DNA of 64,000 nt, from the NCBI GenBank assembly GCA_963762965.1, contig CAVXME010000002.1, forward strand, positions 186,001-250,000. The letters run 5' to 3'. The translations under genes were made by a program, and so were the position numbers. Each line of letters opens with the position of its first letter. The first letter of the stretch is position 1. This document shows positions 1-7,471 of this stretch, in pieces. The notes under the pieces are model-generated. The model saw only the letters and a list, made by a program, of their open reading frames with translations, was not told the DNA's origin and made no database searches. This DNA comes from DATBAX01 sp963762965 (lineage in GTDB: Bacteria; Acidobacteriota; Terriglobia; Terriglobales; Acidobacteriaceae).

Positions 1-509
1 CCATCCGATGCAAGCACTCCCGTCACGGCCGTTCCGGAAGCAATGTCCACCTCGCGATGCTTGGCCGCTTTGAGCGCAGCCAGCGTTAAAGCCCGCGGGT
101 CAACACTACGCTCCTCCAAATAAATCGCGGGGCGATTTGTCTCCGCCAGCGCAGGCTCGAGCTCACTCAGTTGTTCCTGGCGCAATTGTGCAATCGAAAA
201 ATCCGCGGTGTCTTTAGAGGGTAAGAATAAAATCGTTCCTTGATCACGCAGATCCACACGGATTCCAGATTCCTGTAGCTCATGCGCGAACTCTGGATAC
301 ATGCGAGCGCTGGCTGTAGCCAGAGTTTGTAAGGCAGCGGGAATCTCCAACCCGCAGTCCGCCAGCATTCCCGCCGCGGCATGAGAAGCTTCCCGCCCCG
401 GTTGGCCACGCTCGACCACCAAAACTTGTGCGCCATGTTTGCGTAATTCAATCGCCAACGACAGCCCAATAATCCCGCCGCCGATCACGATGACGTCCCA
501 GGTCTTCAC
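1..509 (-). CDS. FAD-dependent amino-acid oxidase, ThiO/glycine oxidase-like (3' part beyond window)
   Basis: The gene reads leftward from a GTG at 509 and is still open at base 1, so only about 169 N-terminal residues are visible. They begin with a Rossmann FAD-binding motif (VIGGGIIGLSLA), a basic/acidic strand end (VLVVERG) and the EASHAAAGML segment typical of the DAO/ThiO family. A later SVDPRALTLAAL stretch matches the region before the substrate domain in glycine oxidases. The family oxidises glycine or D-amino acids to imino acids, and ThiO feeds thiazole synthesis. No other thi gene is visible, so the substrate is open. The nearest upstream ATG hits a stop, which supports the GTG start. 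Confidence 0.8.
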   Translation of the reverse strand, partial: MKTWDVIVIGGGIIGLSLAIELRKHGAQVLVVERGQPGREASHAAAGMLADCGLEIPAALQTLATASARMYPEFAHELQESGIRVDLRDQGTILFLPSKDTADFSIAQLRQEQLSELEPALAETNRPAIYLEERSVDPRALTLAALKAAKHREVDIASGTAVTGVLASD

Positions 510-540
510 CTATGCATTGTAAAGGGCGGGGCTTTTCCCG

Positions 541-1029
541 TCAGAGCTTGCTCAGGAAGTCCACGATCTCGGGCTGGTTCCAGTCCACTGCACCAATAAA
601 TTTCCGGCGTACAATCCCGTTGCGATCAATGATGTAGGTTTCCGGAAACTTAAAAGTTCCGTAGAGGTTGTTACTTTTCTTGCTGGCGTCGCGCACCGTG
701 ATCAGGTCGAAATGATAGTCCTTCAAAAACTGGTGGTAGGCATTGTCATCATCATCAATGCTGACCGCGACCACAGTCACGCCTTTGTTTTTCAGCCCCT
801 GTTGCATTTGTAGAAGGGATGGTGTTTCCTCCACGCATGGCGGACACCAGGTCGCCCAAAAGTTCAACACCACCACCTGCCCGCGGAAGTCGCTGAGAGT
901 AACTTTGCGGTCGGCATCTTGCACCGTAAAATCGGGCGCCGCGTTGCCAATAAGCGTTGGCTGGGATCCCCGATAGCATCCACACCACAGAAAAGTCAGG
1001 AGCCCAATGGGCAATAGGACGCGTCGCAC
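541..1029 (-). CDS. TlpA-like thioredoxin-fold protein (exported)
   Basis: About 162 residues from a GTG at 1029. A hydrophobic N-terminal segment (residues 3-16, ending in WCGCY) is an export signal or membrane anchor; the cysteines there do not form a clean lipobox. The rest is an AhpC-TSA/TlpA redoxin with APDF, LNFWATWCPPC (redox CxxC) and a cis-Pro segment KFPETYIIDRNG. TlpA-type proteins reduce periplasmic disulfides, often in cytochrome c maturation. The frame is open upstream to 1266, but that extension would run through the divergent glycosyltransferase and has no signal-like features, so I trimmed it. The start is 25 bp from the divergent neighbour. Confidence 0.85.
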   Translation of the reverse strand: MRRVLLPIGLLTFLWCGCYRGSQPTLIGNAAPDFTVQDADRKVTLSDFRGQVVVLNFWATWCPPCVEETPSLLQMQQGLKNKGVTVVAVSIDDDDNAYHQFLKDYHFDLITVRDASKKSNNLYGTFKFPETYIIDRNGIVRRKFIGAVDWNQPEIVDFLSKL

Positions 1030-1056
1030 AAAGCTATAATACAGAATTGGCCCTAT
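1027..1056. promoter_or_regulatory. Short divergent intergenic region with AT-rich -10-like sequence
   Basis: Only 25 bp separate the GTG of the thioredoxin gene and the ATG of the glycosyltransferase. A perfect TATAAT lies at 1035-1040 on the plus strand, 14 bp before that ATG. The same AT-rich core gives TATTAT on the minus strand. No good -35 is visible for either direction and neither gene has a Shine-Dalgarno sequence, so leaderless or nearly leaderless transcripts are possible. Confidence 0.3.
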
Positions 1057-2170
1057 GGTTACGCCAGATCCAGTGCGGGATAGCATTTCCGGCCAGCTTG
1101 GCGTGTCGGTCATTGTGCCGGCACGCAACGAAGAAGTGAGTGTCGCCGCTTGCCTGGCGTCGCTGGTCTCGCAAACCGGCGTGAACTTTGAAGTCATTCT
1201 GGTCGACGACGGCTCTACCGACCGCACCTTGGAAATTGCACAATCTTTTTCCGGAGTGAGGGTCATTCATCCCGGGCCCCTGCCCGCGAATTGGACCGGC
1301 AAGAACAACGCAGTCTTCGCGGGCGTCCAGCACGCCCAAGGGGATTGGTTGCTTTTCACCGATGCCGATACAGTTCATCTTCCCGGATCGCTGGCTCGCG
1401 CCCTCGCGGAAGCCCATCAACACGGGGCGTCTCTACTTTCCTATTCGCCGGAGCAGGAGGTCCGTGGATTCTGGGAAAAGGCCATCATGCCCGTGATCTT
1501 TGCCGAGTTGGCCGCCGCTTATAGTCCATCGGAAGTCAGCGATCCGTCTTCTCCGGCCGCGGCTGCCAACGGTCAATACATTCTGATATCACGCGAGGTC
1601 TATGATGCCGTCGGCGGTCATGCTGCCATCGCCACCAGCCTGCTCGAAGACGTTGAACTCGCCCGCGCCGTTAAGGCATCCGGGAGAAAGATTTTCTTTC
1701 GCTATGGCGGGGACGCGGTGCGCACTCGCATGTATCACAGCTTCGCCCAGCTCCGCGAAGGCTGGACTAAGAATCTGGCGCTGTTATTTCCATCCCCGTT
1801 CCGGATGGCCGTTGTGCGACTCATGGAATTTCTGTTGATCGTCGGCGCCAGTGCTTTGGCGATTGTGGCTGCCATCTTCAAACAGCCGGAAGTGGCTGGG
1901 ATCGCTGCTCTTCCCGCCGCGATTCTGTTTGGTTTTCTTTTCAGGAGAATTCGCCGCGCCCATTTTGCCTGGGACGCAAATGCATTGTCTTTACTCGGCT
2001 TGCCAATATTTTCTTATCTTCTATTGCGCTCGAAACTCTCCTATAAGGGGAACAAGGTAAGCTGGAAGGGAAGGAAGTACACGACAACCAGGCAAGTTCC
2101 GGCCGGGGAGTCAGGCAAACTCCACGCAGCGCCAGCCGCGCAAAGTTCTACAGGCATTGTCCAGCACTGA
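1055..2170 (+). CDS. Family 2 glycosyltransferase, membrane-anchored (HpnB/CrtQ-like)
   Basis: 371 residues. The N-terminal half is a GT-A domain: VSVIVPARNEE (about 17-27), VDDGSTDRT, PANWTGKNNA, the DxD-type FTDADT (about 100-105) and an LLEDVELAR acceptor-side motif near 200. The C-terminal third holds two or three hydrophobic segments (about 250-345), as in polyprenyl or carotenoid-type glycosyltransferases and the hopanoid-linked HpnB group. The PxNWxGKxxA motif is shared with these groups. No hopanoid or carotenoid genes are adjacent, so the acceptor is unknown. The stop is 7 bp before the first pterin gene, so it may be the first gene of that operon. Confidence 0.8.
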   Translation: MVTPDPVRDSISGQLGVSVIVPARNEEVSVAACLASLVSQTGVNFEVILVDDGSTDRTLEIAQSFSGVRVIHPGPLPANWTGKNNAVFAGVQHAQGDWLLFTDADTVHLPGSLARALAEAHQHGASLLSYSPEQEVRGFWEKAIMPVIFAELAAAYSPSEVSDPSSPAAAANGQYILISREVYDAVGGHAAIATSLLEDVELARAVKASGRKIFFRYGGDAVRTRMYHSFAQLREGWTKNLALLFPSPFRMAVVRLMEFLLIVGASALAIVAAIFKQPEVAGIAALPAAILFGFLFRRIRRAHFAWDANALSLLGLPIFSYLLLRSKLSYKGNKVSWKGRKYTTTRQVPAGESGKLHAAPAAQSSTGIVQH

Positions 2171-2177
2171 GGAATGA

Positions 2178-2588
2178 ATGGTTTATCTCACTCGCAAAGC
2201 CGAATTCGCCGCATCGCACTACTATCACAATCCGGATTTCACTGCGGAAGAGAACCGGCGCATTTTCGGTAAGTGCAACAACCCTAACGGCCACGGGCAC
2301 AATTACACCTTGGAAGTCACCGTAAAGGGCGAAGTGGATCCGCGTTCTGGTTTTGTCGTCGATCTGAAGCAGTTGAAGGAAACCATGCACCACGAGGTGC
2401 TTGATGCCATGGACCATCGTTTTCTGAACAAGGAAGTCCCCGAATTCTCCAGGCTCATCCCGACGACCGAGAATCTCGCCATTGCCATCTGGCAGCGGCT
2501 TGCCCCGAAGTTGAAGGCAGCACAGTTGCATCGCGTGCGGGTGTATGAGACGTCGGATTTGTTCGTAGATTTCTACGGTGAAGCATGA
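2178..2588 (+). CDS. queD: 6-pyruvoyl/6-carboxy-tetrahydropterin synthase paralogue 1
   Basis: 136 residues, full length for the family, which acts on dihydroneopterin triphosphate. The zinc-binding and catalytic region is complete: SHYYH, then CNNPNGHGHNY (catalytic Cys and the HGH zinc ligands), the DH pair in AMDHRFLN, and the C-terminal VYETSDLF glutamate. The CNNPNGHGHNY and VYET motifs are closer to animal-type 6-pyruvoyl-tetrahydropterin synthase than to short E. coli QueD, as I recall those sequences. The role could therefore be queuosine precursor synthesis or tetrahydrobiopterin-type pterin synthesis. No queC or queE is visible. GAGGA precedes the ATG. It overlaps the next paralogue by 4 bp. 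Confidence 0.88.
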   Translation: MVYLTRKAEFAASHYYHNPDFTAEENRRIFGKCNNPNGHGHNYTLEVTVKGEVDPRSGFVVDLKQLKETMHHEVLDAMDHRFLNKEVPEFSRLIPTTENLAIAIWQRLAPKLKAAQLHRVRVYETSDLFVDFYGEA

Positions 2589-3007
2589 AGGCCTATCTGA
2601 CTCGCCGTTACAGGTTCTCGGCGTCGCATCGCCTGCATAGCGACGCCATGTCTGCTGCCGAGAACATCGCGACCTACGGCAAGTGCAACAATCCGCACGG
2701 GCATGGCCACAACTACGCGCTGGAAGTTACAGTTAGCGGGCAGGTCGATCAAGCTACCGGCATGGTCTGCAATCTGGTGGATCTCGATGCTGTTGTGAAC
2801 CGTGAAATCATCGAACACGTCGACATCGAGAACCTGAATACGCTGCCGGAATTCGCCGACACGATCCCTACCACAGAGAATCTTTGCACTGCGATTTATA
2901 AAATTTTGCAGCGCGGATTCACTTTGGCTCATCTGGAGAAGGTGCGAATAGAAGAGACCATGATGAATTCATTCGAGTACGCCGGGACAACGGGGACACG
3001 GCCGTAA
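2585..3007 (+). CDS. 6-pyruvoyl/6-carboxy-tetrahydropterin synthase paralogue 2 (catalytic His apparently replaced)
   Basis: 140 residues, starting in the ATGA overlap with the preceding paralogue. It keeps the SASHR zinc His, CNNPHGHGHNY and the IEET glutamate. In the region where paralogue 1 has MDHRFLN, this protein reads VDIENLN, so the Asp aligns but the catalytic His becomes Ile; another His lies three residues earlier. This is my manual alignment. It may have a different reaction, act in a hetero-oligomer with paralogue 1, or use the displaced His. The gene is followed 79 bp later by folE, which makes the substrate of this family. Confidence 0.85.
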   Translation: MKAYLTRRYRFSASHRLHSDAMSAAENIATYGKCNNPHGHGHNYALEVTVSGQVDQATGMVCNLVDLDAVVNREIIEHVDIENLNTLPEFADTIPTTENLCTAIYKILQRGFTLAHLEKVRIEETMMNSFEYAGTTGTRP

Positions 3008-3086
3008 GAACACGAATCGCGTAGAGCGCTTCCCGCGCGGTTGACCAGGATCCAGATTGGATGGATTAAAGGAAAAGCAGGAAACC

Positions 3087-3686
3087 ATGACAATCTCCAC
3101 GGAACCCACCACCGTAACCAGCGCTACCTTCGAGGATTTGGTGCGCGAGATGATAGTCCGCCTGGGCGAGGACCCCGAACGCGAAGGTCTGGTGCGTACT
3201 CCCGATCGCGTGCATCGCGCCTATCAACATCTGGTCAAGGGCTACAAGGAAGATCCCGAGGCCATGTTGAAGAAAGCCCTGTTCACCGTCACCTACGACG
3301 AGATGGTCATCGTCAAGGACGTAGAAATGTTCAGTCTGTGCGAGCACCACATGCTGCCATTTTTCGGCAAAGTGCACGTGGCTTATATTCCGAATGGCAA
3401 GGTCATCGGCTTAAGCAAGATTCCGCGGCTGATCGAAATCTTTTCCCGCCGCCTGCAAATCCAGGAACGGCTTACCACGCAGATTGCGGAAACCATCCAA
3501 AAGGCCATCGAGCCGCAAGGGGTGGGCGTAGTGATCGAGGCACGGCACTTATGCATGATGATGCGGGGCGTCGAGAAGCAGCATTCCGCGGCTGTGACCT
3601 CGTCGATGCTGGGCTGTTTCCGTGACGAACAGGAGACGCGGACAGAATTCCTGTCGCTGATCCATAGCCGTCCGAACGGGGTTTAG
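3087..3686 (+). CDS. folE: GTP cyclohydrolase I
   Basis: 199 residues from ATG 3087, with AGGA just upstream; an in-frame ATG at 3057 would add 10 residues. The enzyme converts GTP to 7,8-dihydroneopterin triphosphate, the entry point to folate, queuosine and biopterin. Visible hallmarks are GLVRTPDRV, the zinc Cys and His in SLCEHHMLPF, GLSKIPRLIEIF, and the second zinc Cys in ARHLCMMMRGV. The length is normal. It follows two PTPS/QueD-family genes on the same strand, so the three probably form one pterin operon in which FolE supplies the substrate. Confidence 0.95.
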   Translation: MTISTEPTTVTSATFEDLVREMIVRLGEDPEREGLVRTPDRVHRAYQHLVKGYKEDPEAMLKKALFTVTYDEMVIVKDVEMFSLCEHHMLPFFGKVHVAYIPNGKVIGLSKIPRLIEIFSRRLQIQERLTTQIAETIQKAIEPQGVGVVIEARHLCMMMRGVEKQHSAAVTSSMLGCFRDEQETRTEFLSLIHSRPNGV

Positions 3687-3700
3687 GAACCAGTAAACAC

Positions 3701-4102
3701 TCAGAAAAATACTTCTGGCGACACATTGAATCTGCCGCTGAGTCTGCGGATGTGCTCAGTGGTGAGTTTGCGCTTGCGGTGCAGGACTTCCGACACAATG
3801 CTTGGTGTGCCGAAGACATCGGTCAAATCCTTTTGCTTGAGTCGATTCGATTCCATGAGTTCCGTTAGCACGGTGATGGGATCGACAGGTTTGAGCGCAT
3901 AGTGCCGTTCCTCGAAATCTTCAATAAGCAAGGTCAACAACTCAGCTAAGCGTCGTTCCGCTTTGGTGACACGACTACCTTTACTGTCCAGTTGCTCAAG
4001 CAGACGTATGTAACGTTCGTTTTCTGCCTCACTTTGAATTACGGTGGGCAGGCTGCTCGAAAGCAGGGCGGCATACTCAGCTTTAACGGCACTTGTGCTC
4101 AT
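3701..4102 (-). CDS. higA: HigA-type antitoxin (HTH)
   Basis: 133 residues. The C-terminal 70 residues form an HTH of the HigA type: VLTELMESNRLKQKDLTDVFG, then SIVSEVLHRKRKLTTEHIRRL. The N-terminal half is the helical region usual in this family and should contact the toxin. The gene lies 29 bp downstream of the toxin gene, the toxin-first order of higBA. HigA proteins neutralise HigB and repress their own promoter; a pair of palindromes upstream of higB is a ready binding site. The operon sits between folE and gcdH, facing away from folE. Confidence 0.88.
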   Translation of the reverse strand: MSTSAVKAEYAALLSSSLPTVIQSEAENERYIRLLEQLDSKGSRVTKAERRLAELLTLLIEDFEERHYALKPVDPITVLTELMESNRLKQKDLTDVFGTPSIVSEVLHRKRKLTTEHIRRLSGRFNVSPEVFF

Positions 4103-4131
4103 TGTTGCTCCTTAACGTTACTTCCCATTCT

Positions 4132-4422
4132 CTAAGGTCGTTTCCAGCTTCCTTTGCTATATTCGGCATGGGACAGTACATGCCGAAGGTAAATGCGCTG
4201 GGACCGGTAATTAATCTCGGTAATGAGGCGATACTGATTGCCCTTGATGTTGAAAACAGTCCACTTATCCACCGCATCAGCACTAGAGAATGTTTTGTGA
4301 ACCTCTGCAAGGTTCTGCCATACAGCCCTTTTTGCAATGCGAAACCAGACATTCAGCGGCATTTCCAACTCAGCATGCCGGATAGCGGCTTCCTTTAGTT
4401 TCTTTCGGCTAATGACATGCAA
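4132..4422 (-). CDS. higB: HigB-type mRNA interferase toxin
   Basis: 96 residues, full length for the HigB_toxin family, which cleaves mRNA at the ribosome. The start MHVISRKKLKEAA, the central AVWQNLAEVHKTFSSAD, TVFNIKGNQYRLI and the C-terminal YLRHVLSHAEYSKG are all family signatures; the final His and Tyr region forms part of the active site. Start ATG 4422 has GGAG about 11 bp upstream. It is the first gene of the pair and is preceded by a consensus-like promoter embedded in two palindromes. The gene looks intact. Confidence 0.92.
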   Translation of the reverse strand: MHVISRKKLKEAAIRHAELEMPLNVWFRIAKRAVWQNLAEVHKTFSSADAVDKWTVFNIKGNQYRLITEINYRSQRIYLRHVLSHAEYSKGSWKRP

Positions 4423-4441
4423 GAAGCGCTCCGTGCAGAAC

Positions 4442-4456
4442 TTCGCATTATGCGAA
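4442..4456. promoter_or_regulatory. higBA operator palindrome 1
   Basis: Perfect 15-bp palindrome TTCGCAT-T-ATGCGAA located immediately downstream of the -10 of the higBA promoter, about 20 bp before the toxin start. It shares the half-site TTCGCA with a second copy whose centre is 23 bp away, roughly two helical turns. Binding by HigA is inferred from family behaviour. Confidence 0.7.
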
Positions 4457-4457
4457 T

Positions 4458-4487
4458 ATAATAATTCGCAAGATGCGAAGTTGTCAA
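4458..4487 (-). promoter_or_regulatory. higBA promoter (-35 TTGACA, -10 TATTAT)
   Basis: On the minus strand a perfect TTGACA (4482-4487) is followed after 18 bp by TATTAT (4458-4463), a 5/6 match to the -10 consensus. The -10 falls in the 8-bp linker between two operator palindromes, and palindrome 2 fills the spacer. This explains how the antitoxin could shut the promoter. It is one of the few sigma70-like promoters in the window readable with confidence. Confidence 0.75.
4465..4479. promoter_or_regulatory. higBA operator palindrome 2
   Basis: 15-bp inverted repeat TTCGCA-AGA-TGCGAA, with half-sites identical to palindrome 1, lying inside the 18-bp spacer of the higBA promoter. The pair suggests two HigA dimers bound side by side across the promoter. 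Confidence 0.7.
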
Positions 4488-4512
4488 GAAGGTAGTTTTT
4501 GAGGCTGGGCTC

Positions 4513-5691
4513 TTAGAACGCGTCAATCCCAGTGATCGACTGCCCAATGATCAACGTATGAATGTCCTGCGTCCCTTCATACGTCTTCACCGATTCCAGA
4601 TTCATCATGTGGCGCATGATCGGATAATCATCGGCCACGCCGTTTGCTCCTAGAATGTCGCGGGACAGCCGGGCGCATTCCAATGCCATCCAGACATTGT
4701 TCCGCTTCGCCATGGAAATGTGCTGGTGCTGCACTTTGTCCGCATCTTTCAATCGGCCGACTTGCAGCACCAGGAGCTGAGCTTTGGTGATCTCCGTGAT
4801 CATCCAGGCCAGTTTTTCCTGCACCATCTGATGCGAAGCGATGGGCGCATCGCGAAACTGTTTGCGCAACTGGGAATACTGCAAGGCGCAGTCGTAACAG
4901 GCCATCGCAGCACCTATTGCACCCCATGAAATTCCGTAGCGCGCCTGGTTCAAACACATTAGAGGCGACTTTAATCCGCCAGTCCCCGGTAGCAGATTCG
5001 CTTCCGGCACATGCACATCCTGCAAGGAAAGCCCGGAAGTCACGGAAGCCCGCAGCGACCATTTCCCATGAATGTCTTCTGCTTTGAACCCGGGCCGATT
5101 GGTCTCGACCAGAAATCCGCGAATCTTGTTGTCTTCGTTTTCGACCTTCGCCCAGATAATTGCCACGTCGGCGATCGAGCCGGAAGTGATCCACATCTTC
5201 TCGCCGTTCAGGACATATTCCTTACCAACCTTGCGCGCCCGCGTTCTCATGCCGCCGGGATTCGATCCGAAGTCAGGCTCGGTTAGCCCGAAGCAGCCCA
5301 ACTTCTCGCCCTGTTGTAGTGCAGGCAGCCAGGTTTGCTTGTGCTCATCGCTGCCGAAGGCATAAATGGGATACATCACCAGCGCCGACTGCACGCTGAC
5401 GAAAGATCGCACGCCGGAATCGCCCCGTTCCAGTTCCTGCGTGACCAGGCCATATTCCACATTCGACATGCCCGCGCAGCCGTATCCCTTAAGGCTCGCG
5501 CCGAAGAAGCCCATCTCGGCCATGGGCTTCACCAATTCGCGGGGAAAACGCCCGGCGCGGTTGCATTCTTCAATAATTGGAATCAGGTTGTCTTCAATGA
5601 ATTTACGGGCGGTATCGCGGACCAGGCGCTCGTCATCGTTGAGCAGTGAGTCAAAGCCGATGAAGTCCACTCCGCGGAATTTAATGGCCAT
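4513..5691 (-). CDS. gcdH: Acyl-CoA dehydrogenase, glutaryl-CoA dehydrogenase type
   Basis: 392 residues. The family oxidises and decarboxylates glutaryl-CoA to crotonyl-CoA in lysine and tryptophan breakdown, passing electrons to ETF. Signatures are GCFGLTEPDFGSNP, EKMWITSG, the FAD and CoA contact region ARYGISWGAIGAA, the C-terminal ILGANGV, and VKTYEGTQDIH, where the Glu is the catalytic base position. The closing HTLIIGQSITGIDAF resembles glutaryl-CoA dehydrogenases rather than generic fatty-acyl enzymes. No other lysine-degradation gene is nearby. A weak GAG precedes the ATG. Substrate assignment rests on motif similarity. Confidence 0.85.
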   Translation of the reverse strand: MAIKFRGVDFIGFDSLLNDDERLVRDTARKFIEDNLIPIIEECNRAGRFPRELVKPMAEMGFFGASLKGYGCAGMSNVEYGLVTQELERGDSGVRSFVSVQSALVMYPIYAFGSDEHKQTWLPALQQGEKLGCFGLTEPDFGSNPGGMRTRARKVGKEYVLNGEKMWITSGSIADVAIIWAKVENEDNKIRGFLVETNRPGFKAEDIHGKWSLRASVTSGLSLQDVHVPEANLLPGTGGLKSPLMCLNQARYGISWGAIGAAMACYDCALQYSQLRKQFRDAPIASHQMVQEKLAWMITEITKAQLLVLQVGRLKDADKVQHQHISMAKRNNVWMALECARLSRDILGANGVADDYPIMRHMMNLESVKTYEGTQDIHTLIIGQSITGIDAF

Positions 5692-5827
5692 GCCGATCTC
5701 ATTTCTGTTTCTTCGCTGCGACAGGCGCAGACCGTGAGGAAGAGGAAACTCTTTAAGCTAACAAAGCGCAGGAGTCGGGTCAAACTGGGATACGCGAACG
5801 ATTCCGTTCGTCTTGCGTCCAGCCGCA

Positions 5828-6229
5828 TCAATGCTTGTAAATCACCGCCACACCCAGCCCCAGCACCAGCGTCATGACCAATTCATATCCAATCTGCAAC
5901 CACACCACATGCGCGGGCCAGGGCTGAATGGCGTAGTAGATCGAATAACGGCTGACGGTCGCGATCAGCCAGACTGCGATCCCATAGCGGATGCCCTGTC
6001 CAGCCCAGGGTTTCGCTTCTACTCCCCTGGCATAGATCCATACAAAACCCAGACTGAAGAAGAGAAAGCCCACCATCAGGAACATGGCATGCGCGCCGGC
6101 GTCGGCATCCCCTCGCATTAACTGCGAAGTCTGGTGGTATAAGGGCTTCAGCAGAAATCCGTGGATGACAAAATTGAGCAGCGTGGACAGCACGAAGACG
6201 AGCGCAAAAGCTGCTAGAAACTTCTTCAT
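5828..6229 (-). CDS. Small four-helix membrane protein, unknown function
   Basis: 133 residues from ATG 6229, preceded by AGGAGA; the frame extends 9 codons upstream but the strong ribosome site decides the start. Four hydrophobic segments are visible: FLAAFALVFVLSTLLNFVIHGF, AMFLMVGFLFFSLGFVWIY, the GIAVWLIATV region, and YELVMTLVLGLGVAVIY. Charged residues are few and lie in the loops. I do not recognise the family with confidence. It lies 136 bp upstream of gcdH on the same strand; the gap contains a small hairpin (about 5794-5809), so co-transcription is uncertain. Confidence 0.7.
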   Translation of the reverse strand: MKKFLAAFALVFVLSTLLNFVIHGFLLKPLYHQTSQLMRGDADAGAHAMFLMVGFLFFSLGFVWIYARGVEAKPWAGQGIRYGIAVWLIATVSRYSIYYAIQPWPAHVVWLQIGYELVMTLVLGLGVAVIYKH

Positions 6230-6435
6230 AAGGTTCTCCTTAGCAGTGACGGCCACGCATTTTACCCACTTTTTGCTCGCATTGTCTCGGGTAATCGTCC
6301 CGCGCAGTTGTTACAATCTTTTGACATAACTCCTTTTCTCCTAAGCCTCTGCATGCAACTAAATCTTGGTAAGCCCCATCTGAGACTTAGGTCATTTGCC
6401 TTGGCCCGCAGACACAGGGCACAATAGCTCCCGGC

Positions 6436-7299
6436 ATGATGGCACTTCGCCGAAATCGAGTTCGGTACCTCCTGTTGCTTACGATGTTGTATCTCGTTTC
6501 GGCGCGCGAGCTTGCAGCCGCTGCCAGTCCGCTTGTTCCAGCGCTAACCTTGGAACAGGGTTTTCATCTGCTCTACAATCTCGACTTCGATCACGCCCAT
6601 CAGGTGTTTCTTGCCTGGGAACAGGCCCACCCAGAGGACCCGCTGGGCCCGGCCTGCGATGCGGCGGGATCGCTGTTTTCCGAATTTAACCGCCTGGGGG
6701 TGCTGGAAGGGCAGTTTTATGCGGACGACCACACTTTTGACAATCGCCAGAAACTCGACCCCGATCCCGTTGTCCACGACCGATTCAATGCTGCAATCGG
6801 ACTGGCGGAAACGCGCGCCCACCTCCGGCTCACCATCGATCCCAAAGATCAGAATGCCCTTTTCGCACTCACCATGGCTTCGGGACTACAGGCCGACTAC
6901 GCCGCCATGATCGAAAAACGCAACCTGGCTTCGCTGCATTTCACCAAGGAAGCGAACCTCTGGGCGGAACAACTGCTCGCGCTTGATCCTCATTGCGACG
7001 ACGCGCGCGTGGCCACCGGCTTCAGCAAGTACATCATCGGCAGCATGTCGGCCCCGGTGCGCTGGCTGGTGCGGCTCGGCGGCGTGCCCGGAGACAAGGC
7101 TGCGGGAATTTCTGAACTACAACAAACTGCCCAACATGGCCACTATCTCGCGCCCTTTGCCCGCATCCTGCTGGCCATTGCTTACGTTCGCGACAAAGAC
7201 AAGCCGCGCGCCCGCGAACTGCTGGCGGGGTTGCGGGCCGAATTTCCCAGCAATCCATTATTCGGACGGGAAATCGCCCGTCTGGATTCCGGGCACTGA
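6436..7299 (+). CDS. Secreted TPR-like protein, unknown function
   Basis: 287 residues with an N-terminal signal peptide (YLLLLTMLYLVSARELAAAA). The mature part is alpha-helical with TPR-like spacing: TLEQGFHLLYNLDFDHAHQVFLAWEQAHPEDP near the start and ILLAIAYVRDKDKPRARELLAGLRAEFPSNP near the end, the latter a convincing TPR hairpin. The central part is less regular. Such proteins act as periplasmic scaffolds. It stands alone, 172 bp before pstS, and is separated from it by the Pho-box region, so no functional link to phosphate uptake is claimed. Confidence 0.75.
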   Translation: MMALRRNRVRYLLLLTMLYLVSARELAAAASPLVPALTLEQGFHLLYNLDFDHAHQVFLAWEQAHPEDPLGPACDAAGSLFSEFNRLGVLEGQFYADDHTFDNRQKLDPDPVVHDRFNAAIGLAETRAHLRLTIDPKDQNALFALTMASGLQADYAAMIEKRNLASLHFTKEANLWAEQLLALDPHCDDARVATGFSKYIIGSMSAPVRWLVRLGGVPGDKAAGISELQQTAQHGHYLAPFARILLAIAYVRDKDKPRARELLAGLRAEFPSNPLFGREIARLDSGH

Positions 7300-7404
7300 C
7301 ACCTTCCCGAGTTATCTTAAACATCCGAGTTTCGCAGCGTGCAGCTTGCTAAGTTGTTGCCAAATCTAACGCCGTTTCCGGCTATTCATAATAAATTCAC
7401 TGCT

Positions 7405-7422
7405 TTGTAACCCTACTGTAAC
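7405..7422 (+). promoter_or_regulatory. Pho-box-like direct repeat upstream of pstS
   Basis: TTGTAAC-CCTA-CTGTAAC: two 7-bp half-sites with a 4-bp spacer, an 11-bp period, which is the layout of PhoB/PhoP-type Pho boxes. A -10-like TAGAAC lies at 7433-7438, 10 bp after the box, the spacing expected when the regulator replaces the -35. The same layout recurs before pstC. It sits 49 bp upstream of the pstS start. Confidence 0.75.
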
Positions 7423-7471
7423 AATAGGAAAGTAGAACCAAGCTACCAAGATATTCATCAAGGAGGCACCA

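Noticed and set aside
1030..1266. N-terminal extension of the TlpA-like gene to 1266
   Set aside because: It lies antisense to the start of the divergent glycosyltransferase gene, lacks a signal-like sequence and pushes the export signal to residue 80.
5794..5809. CGAACG-ATTC-CGTTCG hairpin as a terminator
   Set aside because: A 6-bp stem with no T-tract on either strand is too weak to call.
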